This document shows, one piece after another, positions 1-7,915 of a stretch of 64,000 bases of DNA. Origin of the DNA: CAYNYF01 sp964401385 (GTDB lineage Bacteria; Planctomycetota; Phycisphaerae; SM23-33). The number at the start of each line of letters is the position of its first letter. The stretch's first letter is position 1. The position numbers and the translations under genes are program-made. The notes beneath the pieces are model-generated. The model had not been told where the DNA came from and ran no database searches. It worked only from the letters and a program-made list of their open reading frames with translations. The stretch spans positions 1 to 64,000 of the forward strand of contig CAYNYF010000006.1 of NCBI GenBank assembly GCA_964401385.1, given 5' to 3'.

Positions 1-345
1 AGAAGTGCGCCAACGTGGCCAAGACGGCGGTGGCCCGACGATTGATCGAGGACGCATGGACCGTATTGATGAAAGATGAGCCGTTCCGGCTGATGCCGGT
101 TCAGGCTGAGTCGCTGACGCGGGCAGGATGACGTCCGTAAGGCCTGAGATAAGGCCGACACCCTAATGATCCGCCCGCGTCCGAATTCCATCGGAGCCGG
201 CCCCGAGGGGCCAGGCTGAATAGATACCGGGATGCAACGCGACATCCGCGACGCGGGCACCGCTCAGGCGACAGGAAAAAGAACCAGAAAAAACACGTTG
301 CTCAAGGAGATCAACTTGAACGGAATGGCCCTGTCATAGATACGG
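1..345 (+). mobile_element. Right end of an IS110-like insertion sequence (truncated by window edge)
   Basis: A transposase C-terminus ends at 131 and is followed by about 200 non-coding bases before host sequence. The non-coding part is rich in hairpins, for example GGCCT/AGGCC near 142-157 and GGCCCC/GGGGCC near 200-213. IS110-family elements lack conventional inverted repeats and carry a non-coding end that encodes a bridge RNA; in the IS1111 group that end lies 3' of the transposase. The 345 boundary is a guess. Confidence 0.4.
3..131 (+). CDS. IS110-family transposase, C-terminal fragment
   Basis: Only the last 42 codons are in the window; the reading frame is open from base 3 to a TGA at 129-131. 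The visible peptide has the A-x-A-R-R-L-I-x-x-x-W-x-V-L pattern seen near the C-terminus of IS116/IS110/IS902 transposases, where a helix follows the helix-hairpin-helix DNA-binding region. The catalytic DEDD domain would lie upstream, outside the window, so intactness cannot be judged. The family call rests on a short helix pattern and on the hairpin-rich non-coding tail that follows. Confidence 0.5.
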   Translation, partial: KCANVAKTAVARRLIEDAWTVLMKDEPFRLMPVQAESLTRAG

Positions 346-367
346 AAGGCGTGGGGTATGGCATTGG

Positions 368-420
368 TGCGTGCAAGCACGCACCCTACGGGCAATCCTG
401 CGTGCAGCCACGCACCCTAC
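368..420. repeat. Direct repeat pair with hairpins, 22-bp units
   Basis: Two 22-bp copies (368-389 and 399-420) differ at two adjacent positions and each contains the inverted repeat GCGTGC/GCACGC followed by ACCCTAC. The second copy contains the TAG stop codon of the minus-strand regulator at 417-419. A related hairpin could act as a bidirectional terminator or REP-like element. GTAGGG/CCCTAC-containing palindromes recur at 20138-20216, 33644-33795 and 52572-52640. Confidence 0.6.
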
Positions 421-1943
421 TTGCGGATGGTGAGGCCGTACTTCTTGATGCGGTAGCGGAGGTTGTCGCGGCTGACGCCGAGGCTCCTGGCGGCGCGAGT
501 CTGGTTCCAGTTGTTCTCGGCCAGTGCCTTGAGGATGAGCGCCTTCTCCATGTCGGCCAGTGCGTTTCTGGGGCCGGCGGCGTGCTGGGTTTGCTCGCCG
601 GCGGGCGCGGCTGCCGGCTCGGGCCGGGCGGTGATCTCGGCCGGCAGGTGCGGCCGCTCAATCACGCCGGCGTCGGCCAGCAGGCAGGCACGCTCCAGGA
701 CGTTCTGAAGCTCGCGGATGTTGCCGGGGTAGCGATAGCCTCTCAGGGCCTGCATGGCCGCCGGGCTGACGGCCGGGAGGGCGATCTTCATCTCCGCCGC
801 CAGAGCCTTCAGGAAGTGCTCCACCAGGGCGGGGATGTCCTCCCGCCGATCGCGCAGCGGCGGCAGCGTGATGGGAAAGACGTTGAGCCGGTAGTACAGG
901 TCTTCGCGGAAGCGGCCGGCGGTCTTTTCCGCCTCCAGGTCGCGGTTGGACGCGGCCATGATGCGGACGTCGCAGCCGATGGTCTGCGTGCCGCCGACGC
1001 GGACGAACTCCTTCTCCTGAAGCACCCGCAGCAGCTTGACCTGAAGGGCCGCCGCCACCTCGCCGATCTCATCCAGGAAGATGGTGCCCCCGTCGGCCAG
1101 CTCGAACCTGCCCAGACGCCTGCCGGTGGCGCCGGTGAAGGCGCCGGCCTCGTGCCCGAACAGCTCGCTCTCCAGCAGGGTCTCCGGCAGGGCGGCGCAG
1201 TTGACGGGGATGAACGCTCGCTCGCCTCGCGGGGAGTTCTCGTGGATGGTGCGGGCGGCAAGCTCCTTGCCCACGCCGCTCTCGCCCAGCAGCAGCACGG
1301 TGGCGTTGGCCGGAGCCACGCGCCCGATGAGGTCGAAGACCTTGCGCATGGCCGGGGCGTCGCCCAGCATCTTTCCCTTGCCGCGGAGGGTCTCCTTCAG
1401 CCCGCGGTTCTCGTGCTCGATCTGGTCGTAGGAGCGGGCGTTGGCGGCGGCGATGGCGGCCAGGTTGGCGAATATCTGGGCCAGCCCCCGGTCGTTCTCG
1501 TTGAAGCGGTCGGCCTCCAGCGGGTTGATCACCTCCACCACGCCCAGGACCTGGCCCTTGTGGATGAGCGGGGCGGCGATGAGGCTGCGGGTGTGGAAGG
1601 CGACGGCCGTGTCGATCTCCCGGTAGTGGGCCTTCTCGCGGGAGACGTCGTGGTGGATCTGGGCCTTGCGGGCGGCGATGGCCTGCCCGGACAGGCCCAT
1701 GCCGGCATCGTATTCCATCCCGATTAACTGGTCGCCCCGATCGCCCACGGCGGCGCGAAAGATCTGCTTGCCGCGGGCCCCGTCCAGTATGATCACACTG
1801 GAGGCTTCCGCGCGCATGACCGCGGCCGCGGCGGCGGCGATGACGCCCAGCGTCCGCTCCAGCCCCTGGGCGGAGTTGATGGCGGCCGAGGCGTCCACCA
1901 GGGCCGACAGCGTCTCCCGCGGCAGGTTCTTGGTTGAAAGCAT
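417..1943 (-). CDS. Sigma-54-dependent transcriptional activator with GAF sensor domain
   Basis: A 508-residue bacterial enhancer-binding protein. Residues about 5-170 form a GAF domain, a likely small-molecule sensor. Residues about 195-430 are the AAA+ core, with Walker A GESGVGKE (about 220-227), the sigma-54 contact motif GAFTGA and Walker B-like FLDEIGE. The last 45 residues are a Fis-type helix-turn-helix. There is no receiver domain, so activation is probably by ligand or partner binding to GAF rather than by a response-regulator phosphorelay. It would work with the RpoN encoded at 43170. The ATG at 1943 is chosen because GAF homology begins right after it; upstream ATG 1982 and TTG 2015 stay open but neither has a clear ribosome site. 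The TAG stop lies inside a repeat unit. Divergent from the ECF sigma gene. Confidence 0.95.
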   Translation of the reverse strand: MLSTKNLPRETLSALVDASAAINSAQGLERTLGVIAAAAAAVMRAEASSVIILDGARGKQIFRAAVGDRGDQLIGMEYDAGMGLSGQAIAARKAQIHHDVSREKAHYREIDTAVAFHTRSLIAAPLIHKGQVLGVVEVINPLEADRFNENDRGLAQIFANLAAIAAANARSYDQIEHENRGLKETLRGKGKMLGDAPAMRKVFDLIGRVAPANATVLLLGESGVGKELAARTIHENSPRGERAFIPVNCAALPETLLESELFGHEAGAFTGATGRRLGRFELADGGTIFLDEIGEVAAALQVKLLRVLQEKEFVRVGGTQTIGCDVRIMAASNRDLEAEKTAGRFREDLYYRLNVFPITLPPLRDRREDIPALVEHFLKALAAEMKIALPAVSPAAMQALRGYRYPGNIRELQNVLERACLLADAGVIERPHLPAEITARPEPAAAPAGEQTQHAAGPRNALADMEKALILKALAENNWNQTRAARSLGVSRDNLRYRIKKYGLTIRK

Positions 1944-2115
1944 GGGCCTGTTCCACTTGGTCGGCGCGGCCCGCCGGCGCATCAGGAGTTTGCTCTGACT
2001 GGCTGGGGCTGGCAAGAAAAAATTGACGGCCCGGCGAGGGGGCTTCTATGATGCGGCTTCAGGACGTGTGCGGGCCGGGCGCGGGCGGGCTCTTTGAGCG
2101 GGCGGCGGCGAGACG

Positions 2116-2811
2116 ATGGTGAACCTCCACGCTCGCCGGCCGGGCGCGCTCGCCGAAACCTTTGCAGCACTTTCACTTACTGATGCCACCGTGGAAAACT
2201 CCGAACCCAGGGCCGAAACCTCCGACGAGCAACTCCTGCTGCAATACACCCAGGGCAGCGTGGACGCCTTCGAGCAGCTCGTGCGCCGGTACCAGCGCGA
2301 GCTGTTCAACTTCCTGGCCCGTTTCGTTGGCGATCCGGCCCTGGCCGAGGACGTCTTCCAGGAGACCTTCCTTCAGATTCACCTCTCGGCCGGCGGGTTC
2401 GACGTCTCGCGGCGGCTGAAGCCGTGGCTGTTCACCATCGCCGCCAACAAGGCCCGCGACGCCCTCCGCAGCCGCTACCGCCACCCCACCGCCGAGCTCG
2501 ACGCCGTCGTGGGCGGATCCGACCAGAACCAGACCCGCTACCTGGACCTGATGTCCGCGAAAGTTCCCCGGCCGGAGGAAACTCTTGAGAACCAGGAGGC
2601 GGCGGCGGCCGTAAAGAAGATTGTCCGGGAGATGCCTGAGAATCTGCGGATCGTGTTGTTGTTGAGTTACTTTCACGCGTTTCCGTACAAGGAGATTGCG
2701 GAAATCCTTGGGGTGCCGTTGGGCACCGTGAAGAGCCGGCTGCACGTGGCGGTGAGGGAGTTCGCCCGACGATGGCGTGCGGCCTTTGGCGAGGCTGGAG
2801 ATGAGCGATAG
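2116..2811 (+). CDS. RNA polymerase ECF-type sigma factor (sigma-70 family)
   Basis: A 231-residue sigma factor. An extended N-terminus of about 45 residues precedes region 2 (about 50-125, including the EDVFQETF segment and W-L-F-T-I-A-x-N-K-A), then a linker of about 45 residues rich in acidic and Gln residues, and region 4 (about 165-215, with P-Y-K-E-I-A-E-I-L-G-V-P-x-G-T-V-K-S-R-L). The last 11 bases overlap the next gene, a typical sigma/anti-sigma arrangement that couples their translation. The N-terminal extension could be shorter if an internal start is used. Target genes are not visible; regulation by the overlapping membrane protein is inferred from context. Confidence 0.93.
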   Translation: MVNLHARRPGALAETFAALSLTDATVENSEPRAETSDEQLLLQYTQGSVDAFEQLVRRYQRELFNFLARFVGDPALAEDVFQETFLQIHLSAGGFDVSRRLKPWLFTIAANKARDALRSRYRHPTAELDAVVGGSDQNQTRYLDLMSAKVPRPEETLENQEAAAAVKKIVREMPENLRIVLLLSYFHAFPYKEIAEILGVPLGTVKSRLHVAVREFARRWRAAFGEAGDER

Positions 2812-3778
2812 GGAGCGGGACGAAGAACTGCTGATCGATTTTGTGCTGGGGCGCTGCGATGAGCCCACCGCCGACGCGATCCGCCGCCGGCTGGCCTCCG
2901 AGGCCGAGTTCGCCGCCCTGCACGAGAACATCGCGGCGACGTTTGAGGCCCTGGGCAAGTACGCCCCGCCGGACGTGCCGGCCAACCTGGTGGAGCGAAC
3001 CATGGGCCGGCTGCACGCCATGCGGCGGAGCGAGGCCCTGCTGGAGGTGCGGCGGATGCGGCGCAGTGCCGTCTCGCCGACCTTCTCCTTCCGCGAGCTG
3101 GGCGCCCTGGCGGCGGCGGCCGTCCTGGTGGTCGGCATCCTCCTGCCGTCCCTGCGGCACGCCCGGCAGCGGACCGACCAAAGCCTCTGCGCCGCCAATG
3201 TCGGGCGCATCGGCACCGCCTTGAGCCTGTACGCCGACGAGAACGGCAGCTTCCCCGGCGGCGGCAGCAAGGGCGGGTCGTGGCTCCGCCTGCCGGGCAT
3301 GAAGCGCGCCAGCAACTCGGCCGCACTGTTCCTCCTGGCCCGACAGGACTATGCCGTTCCCGATGATTTCCAGTGTCCCGCGGCCGGGGGGCAATCCTTC
3401 GTCAAGCAGGCCGGCATGACCGATTTTCCTTCGCCCGGGGCGGTCAGCTACAGCTTCCAGCACAGCCTGGACCGGCCGATCCGCCCGGAGGACCTGGCGG
3501 AAGTAAGCGAGCAGATGGTCATTCTGGCCGATCGCACGCCCGTCTTCCCCGACGGGCTCTTCCGCCGCGAGTGCGTGAAGAAGGTCGTCAGCGAAAACCA
3601 CTCCGACGGCGTGCAGAACGTGCTGTACCTGGGATTGCACGTCCGCTCGGTCAGGGACTGCCGTGTGGGCGTCGGCGGCAACAACATCTTCCTGGCCGAG
3701 GGCGTCTACGATTACACCGGCCACGAAGAGCCCGTCTCCCGGACCGACTCGTTCGTGCTGCCCAGCTTCGGCCAGTAA
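2801..3778 (+). CDS. Anti-sigma-like membrane protein with pseudopilin-like (H-x-DG) outer domain
   Basis: A 325-residue protein. The ATG at 2801 lies inside the sigma gene and is preceded by GGAG. Residues 1-95 are a charged helical cytoplasmic segment resembling the sigma-binding part of anti-sigma factors, without a recognisable zinc-finger HxxxCxxC. One membrane segment follows (about 103-118, Ala/Val/Leu rich). The rest resembles planctomycete prepilin-like (DUF1559-type) proteins: immediately after the membrane segment comes S-L-x-x-A-R-x-x, then L-C-A-x-N-x-x-x-I-G-x-A-L-x-x-Y-A-D-E-N-G-x-F-P, and near the end an N-H-S-D-G-x-Q-N-V-L-Y-L-G-L-H-V block matching the H-x9-DG tail, though with LGLHV instead of DGHV. 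The pairing with an upstream ECF sigma factor argues for a regulatory role. Confidence 0.75.
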   Translation: MSDRERDEELLIDFVLGRCDEPTADAIRRRLASEAEFAALHENIAATFEALGKYAPPDVPANLVERTMGRLHAMRRSEALLEVRRMRRSAVSPTFSFRELGALAAAAVLVVGILLPSLRHARQRTDQSLCAANVGRIGTALSLYADENGSFPGGGSKGGSWLRLPGMKRASNSAALFLLARQDYAVPDDFQCPAAGGQSFVKQAGMTDFPSPGAVSYSFQHSLDRPIRPEDLAEVSEQMVILADRTPVFPDGLFRRECVKKVVSENHSDGVQNVLYLGLHVRSVRDCRVGVGGNNIFLAEGVYDYTGHEEPVSRTDSFVLPSFGQ

Positions 3779-3859
3779 GCCTCCTCGGGCCGGGGGAAAA
3801 GCCGAGGTGTACAAATCCGCCGGCGCTGCCTAAAATCATCTCCCGAACGGAAACGCGCC

Positions 3860-4804
3860 GTGAAAAGGCAATTCCCAAACTCTGCTGGCCGCTGGCCGCG
3901 CATCGCGGGGCGGGCGGCGCTACTTTGGATGCTCCTCGGCGCCGCGGTCGTCTCGCCGCTGCCGGCGAAGGGCGAGGAGCTGCTGCCGATCGCCACCGCC
4001 GAGACGGTGGAGAAGGCTTTGGCCTTCGATAAGGACGAACGGACGATCCTCGAGGACGTCGCCGACGGCGACACGAAGCTTAACATGGACGCCTTGTACG
4101 TGCTGCTGCGGCGGGCCGAGATGCTCCCCGAGGGGCGGGAGACGTTTGAAGAGGCCGAGCAGCCCAACCCCAAGAGCTTCTGGGCCGAGCCGCGGCGCTA
4201 CCACGAGGGCGGGCGCCCTCGGCTGGTGCGGGTGGCCGGCAGCCTGTACAGCGAGCCGAGCGACTGGTCGGAGGAGGTCAAGCCCACGCGCTGGTGGGGC
4301 GCGCGGCCGGTGTACGTGCTGTATCTCAAGGCGGCCGGGATGCCCGAGCCGGTGCTGGTTTTCCTCACGCGCAAGCCGCCGGAGCAGCTTCCGCGGCAGC
4401 TCCGGGTCGCCGGCCTGTTCTACAAGGTCGTCCGGCGGCCGGAGAACCGCAAGACGGGTGACCCGAACACGGAGCACCTGTACCCGGTGATCGTGGCCAA
4501 GGAGATTTTCCAGGCGGGCGCGCCCGGCGGGCTGCCGTTTCAGAGCGTGCTGATGGTCGTCTTGGTGGTGGTGCTGCTGGCGGCGTTCTTCCTGGTTCGG
4601 CGCCGGCTCGGCCGGCCGTCGGCGAGGAGCGGCGGCAGGGGCGAGTCGACCCGGGCAGCGGGCGAGGACCGCCGCGGCGGCCAGGACCAGGCGGACTCCG
4701 AGGAAGTCGACGAGCAGCTTCGCCGCGAGGTGGAGGCGTTTCGGGCCGCCCGCGGCGCTTCCGGGAAGGGCGAACATGCCGATGGTAAAGACAATTCCGG
4801 TTAA
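3860..4804 (+). CDS. Secreted/membrane-anchored protein of unknown function
   Basis: A 314-residue protein with GTG start at 3860. An N-terminal signal peptide (basic start, hydrophobic about 18-33, Ala-Lys-Gly boundary) is followed by an exported domain with no recognised family. One strongly hydrophobic segment near residues 231-248 precedes an Arg/Gly-rich, then acidic cytoplasmic tail. The overall plan is type I membrane protein: outer domain, one helix, charged tail. Its end overlaps aroB by 29 bases, so the two are probably co-transcribed and translationally coupled. No function is claimed. Confidence 0.75.
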   Translation: MKRQFPNSAGRWPRIAGRAALLWMLLGAAVVSPLPAKGEELLPIATAETVEKALAFDKDERTILEDVADGDTKLNMDALYVLLRRAEMLPEGRETFEEAEQPNPKSFWAEPRRYHEGGRPRLVRVAGSLYSEPSDWSEEVKPTRWWGARPVYVLYLKAAGMPEPVLVFLTRKPPEQLPRQLRVAGLFYKVVRRPENRKTGDPNTEHLYPVIVAKEIFQAGAPGGLPFQSVLMVVLVVVLLAAFFLVRRRLGRPSARSGGRGESTRAAGEDRRGGQDQADSEEVDEQLRREVEAFRAARGASGKGEHADGKDNSG

Positions 4805-5909
4805 CGTTCCCGGCCGGGCCTATGAGGTGACGGTCGGCGTGAACCTCCTGGACGGTGTGGGCGAGAAGCTGGCTTCCCTGGCCGGCGGCGACGCCGGCGG
4901 GCGGGCGGTCGTTATCACCGATTCCAACGTCGCCCCGCTATACGCCGAGGCGGTCCGGGCCGCCCTGGCGGCGGCCGGCTGTCGGGCGGACGCGATCGAC
5001 TTTCCCGCCGGCGAGCAGAGCAAGAGCCTCACCGTCTACGGGCAGGTGATGGACCGGCTGCTGTCGCTGAGCCCGGCCGTCGACCGCCGCTGCCTGATCG
5101 TGGCGCTGGGCGGCGGGGTGGTGGGCGACCTGGCCGGCTTCGTCGCCGCCACCGCCCTGCGCGGGCTGAGTTACGTGAACCTGCCGACGACGCTGCTGGC
5201 CGACGTGGACGCCTCCGTCGGCGGGAAGACCGGCCTGGACGCCCCGGCCGGAAAGAACCTCATCGGCGCCTTTCACCAGCCGCGGGCGGTCATCATCGAC
5301 GCCGCCCTGCTGAAAACGCTGCCGCCGGGTGAGCTGGGCAACGGCCTGGCCGAGTGCGTCAAGCACGCCGTCATCCGCGACGGGCGGATGCTGGACTTCA
5401 TCGAGGACAGCGCCTCCGCCATCCTGGCCGCCGACGCCGAGGTGCTGGCCGAGCTGATCGGGCGCAACGTCGCCATCAAGGCCGCCGTCGTCGCCGCCGA
5501 CGAACGCGAGTCCGGCGAGCGGGCGCACCTCAACTTCGGCCACACCATCGGCCACGCCGTCGAGGCGGCCGCCGGCTACGGAACGGTCTCCCACGGCCAG
5601 GCGGTCTCGCTGGGCATGGTCGCCGCCTGCCACGTCGCCGCCGCCCGCAAGCTGATCGAGCCGTCGCTGGCCCGGCGCGTGAGCGAGGTGCTCTCGGCGC
5701 TTTCGCTGCCGGTGCGGTTTGCCGACTTGCCGGATGCACCTTCCGAGGCCCGCGACCCGGGCAATCTCCGCCGCATCATGAGCCACGACAAGAAGGCCCG
5801 CGCCGGCGTGGTGCGCTTCGTGCTGCCGACGGGGCTGGGCAACGTCGCCGTCTTCGACGACGTCACCGACGACCTGATCGACCGTGCCATCCAGTCGCTG
5901 GGCGCCTGA
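4776..5909 (+). CDS. aroB: 3-dehydroquinate synthase
   Basis: A 377-residue enzyme that converts DAHP to 3-dehydroquinate in the shikimate pathway, using NAD+ and a divalent metal. The NAD-binding half is clear: G-G-G-V-V-G-D-L-A-G-F-V-A-A-T near residues 110-125 and the phosphate-binding P-T-T-L-L-A-x-V-D-A-S-V-G-G-K-T region. Metal ligands are present in E-C-V-K-H and N-F-G-H-T-I-G-H. Length is close to the family norm. Two in-frame ATGs (4776 and 4782) follow an AAGGG ribosome site; either may start. The gene begins inside the preceding membrane-protein gene. It stands apart from other aro genes in this window. Confidence 0.97.
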   Translation: MPMVKTIPVNVPGRAYEVTVGVNLLDGVGEKLASLAGGDAGGRAVVITDSNVAPLYAEAVRAALAAAGCRADAIDFPAGEQSKSLTVYGQVMDRLLSLSPAVDRRCLIVALGGGVVGDLAGFVAATALRGLSYVNLPTTLLADVDASVGGKTGLDAPAGKNLIGAFHQPRAVIIDAALLKTLPPGELGNGLAECVKHAVIRDGRMLDFIEDSASAILAADAEVLAELIGRNVAIKAAVVAADERESGERAHLNFGHTIGHAVEAAAGYGTVSHGQAVSLGMVAACHVAAARKLIEPSLARRVSEVLSALSLPVRFADLPDAPSEARDPGNLRRIMSHDKKARAGVVRFVLPTGLGNVAVFDDVTDDLIDRAIQSLGA

Positions 5910-5961
5910 GGGCGGCGTTTGGGGGGCTTCTCTGGCGGCGGGCTCATCCTGACCCGAGGGC

Positions 5962-6531
5962 TTGACCGATATACGCTGCATGCTGCGGCTCATTCTCAAC
6001 GACGAGCATCTCGACGGCGTCCTGACCGAGGCGTTCGATTGCTGCCGGCACCGGCTGTTCATCGCCACGGCCGACGTGAAGGACCTGCGCGTGCCGGGCG
6101 ATCGCCGCCGCGGCGGGAAGTCCGGCCGGGCGGGCGCGGCCCCCAGCGTGCTGGAAGTCTTCGAGGAGCTTTCCGACCGCGGTGTGGAGATTCGCCTGCT
6201 GCACAGCGGCGTGCCCAGCGGGGTCTTCTTGGGGGAGCTGAAGGGGCGTTTCCCGGCCGGTCTGAGCATGCGCCGCTGCCCGCGGGCCCACGTCAAGGCC
6301 GTCATTGCCGACGGGCGGTTGATGTACCTGGGCTCGGCCAATCTGACCGGCGCGGGCCTGGGGGCCAAGAGCCCCCGGCGGCGGAACTTCGAGGCCGGCG
6401 TCTGGACCGACCAGGTCGACCTGATCGACCGCGTCCTGGACATGCTCGAGGGGATCTTCAGCGGCGCCGAGTGCGACGGCTGCGGCAGGAAGGAGCACTG
6501 CCCCGTCCCGCTGGAGGAGCCGGAGCTGTAG
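5962..6531 (+). CDS. Phospholipase D-like (single HKD motif) protein
   Basis: A 189-residue protein with one HKD motif, H-V-K-A-V-I-A-D-G-R-L-M-Y-L-G-S-A-N-L-T. Single-motif PLD proteins such as Nuc and BfiI act as dimers and include phosphodiesterases and nucleases. The N-terminal part matches the strand pattern around a V-L-E-V-F-E-E-L core that generally precedes HKD in this family. A C-terminal Cys cluster, E-C-D-G-C-G-R-K-E-H-C-P, may bind a metal and is not part of the usual fold. Start is TTG 5962, or ATG 5980 if the first six codons are untranslated. The gene ends 62 bases before an assembly gap. Confidence 0.8.
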   Translation: MTDIRCMLRLILNDEHLDGVLTEAFDCCRHRLFIATADVKDLRVPGDRRRGGKSGRAGAAPSVLEVFEELSDRGVEIRLLHSGVPSGVFLGELKGRFPAGLSMRRCPRAHVKAVIADGRLMYLGSANLTGAGLGAKSPRRRNFEAGVWTDQVDLIDRVLDMLEGIFSGAECDGCGRKEHCPVPLEEPEL

Positions 6532-6593
6532 CATTTCGGCGGCGCCGGCTTCGCCCTTGTCCGGCCCGGTCGACCGGGGTAAACTCCGCCTTC

Positions 6594-6693
6594 NNNNNNN
6601 NNNNNNNNNNNNNNNNNNNNNNNNNNNNNNNNNNNNNNNNNNNNNNNNNNNNNNNNNNNNNNNNNNNNNNNNNNNNNNNNNNNNNNNNNNNNN
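6594..6693. other. Assembly gap (100 N)
   Basis: Exactly 100 N, the default size scaffolders use for gaps of unknown length. True content and distance are unknown. The oxidoreductase ribosome site begins only a few bases after it, so its promoter may be missing. Confidence 1.
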
Positions 6694-6714
6694 GATTCAG
6701 AAAGGACGGTCGCA

Positions 6715-7887
6715 ATGAAGAAGGTGCGTTTCGGTATCATCGGCTGCGGGGGCATGGGCAGCGGGCACGCCGGTCAGATCGTGGCCGCCGACGCCCGGGA
6801 CTTCTGCCTGATGGCGGTCGCGGACGTGCGCCCGGCCGCGGCCAGGAGCCTGGCCAGGAAGTACGACCTGGCGTGGTTCAAGGACGGCTACGCCCTGATC
6901 GACTCGGGCTTGTGCGACGCGGTCATCATCGCCACGCCGCACTATTTCCACCCGCCGCTGACGATCTACGCCGCCCGCCGGGGCGTGCACGTGCTCACCG
7001 AAAAGCCCATCGCCGTCTCCGTGGGTCCGGCCCGGGCGATGGTCAGGGAGTGCAAGAAGCGCGGCGTCGCCCTGGGCGTGATGTTCCAGCAGCGCAACCG
7101 CGCCAACATGCGCAAAATGAAGCGGATGGTCGCCGCCGGCAAGGTGGGCGAGATCTTCCGCGTGCAGCTTATCTGCTCGCACTGGTACCGCACCCAGGCC
7201 TACTACAACTCCGGGGCGTGGCGCGGCACCTGGGACGGCGAGGGCGGCGGCGTGCTGCTGAACCAGGCCCCGCACTCGCTGGACCTGTTCCAGTGGATCG
7301 GCGGCATGCCCAAGCGGGTGGTGGCCACGGTCCAGACGCGCGCCCACAGGATCGAGGTGGAGAACACCGCCAACGCCATCCTGGACTACGGCAAGGGCCG
7401 CACCGGCTACATCTACGCCACCACGGCCGAGGCCCCGGGCATGGAGCACCTGGCCGTCTGCGGCGACCGGGGCACGCTCGTGGCCGAGGGCGACAAGCTG
7501 CGCTATGCCAAGCTGACCGTCTCGCTCACCCAGCACCTCAAGAGCAGCAAGAAGGGCTTCGGCCTGCCGCCGTGGGAGTGGAAGCAGGTCGCCCTTCCCA
7601 AGAGCGACTCCCGGCACATTGCCATCACCCGGGCGTTCGTGGATCACGTGCTGCGCGGCAAGCCCATGGCCGCGACGGGCGCCGAGGGGATGAACGAGCT
7701 GGAGCTTTCCAACGCGATCTACCTGTCGGGGTATCTCAACAAGCCGGTGGACCTCCCCGTGGACGCGGTCGCCATGGAGCGGCTGCTGGGGCGGCTGGTG
7801 CGGACGCGCGCAAGCGGCAAGGGCGGCAACCTCCGCCGGAAGGCCGCCGCCGAGCTGAAGCGGCTGCTGGGCGCCTACCCGGCCTGA
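6715..7887 (+). CDS. Gfo/Idh/MocA family NAD(P)-dependent oxidoreductase
   Basis: A 390-residue cytosolic dehydrogenase of the glucose-fructose oxidoreductase/inositol dehydrogenase superfamily. The N-terminal Rossmann fold begins F-G-I-I-G-C-G-G-M-G and carries the conserved T-E-K-P motif (about 95-98), whose Lys takes part in catalysis. The C-terminal alpha/beta domain has G-G-G-V-L-L-N-Q-A-P-H-S-L-D with the conserved H-S-x-D that contacts substrate. An AAAGGA ribosome site lies 9 bases before ATG. Such enzymes oxidise sugars, inositols or sugar-nucleotides; the substrate cannot be told. Convergent with the sulfatase gene downstream, with only 28 bases between them. Confidence 0.93.
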   Translation: MKKVRFGIIGCGGMGSGHAGQIVAADARDFCLMAVADVRPAAARSLARKYDLAWFKDGYALIDSGLCDAVIIATPHYFHPPLTIYAARRGVHVLTEKPIAVSVGPARAMVRECKKRGVALGVMFQQRNRANMRKMKRMVAAGKVGEIFRVQLICSHWYRTQAYYNSGAWRGTWDGEGGGVLLNQAPHSLDLFQWIGGMPKRVVATVQTRAHRIEVENTANAILDYGKGRTGYIYATTAEAPGMEHLAVCGDRGTLVAEGDKLRYAKLTVSLTQHLKSSKKGFGLPPWEWKQVALPKSDSRHIAITRAFVDHVLRGKPMAATGAEGMNELELSNAIYLSGYLNKPVDLPVDAVAMERLLGRLVRTRASGKGGNLRRKAAAELKRLLGAYPA

Positions 7888-7915
7888 GCCGGTTGCAGAC
7901 GGCTGCGGCTGCCGC

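Noticed and set aside
351..1727. 458-codon plus-strand ORF
   Set aside because: Shadow of the sigma-54 activator, which has full Walker and GAFTGA motifs on the other strand.
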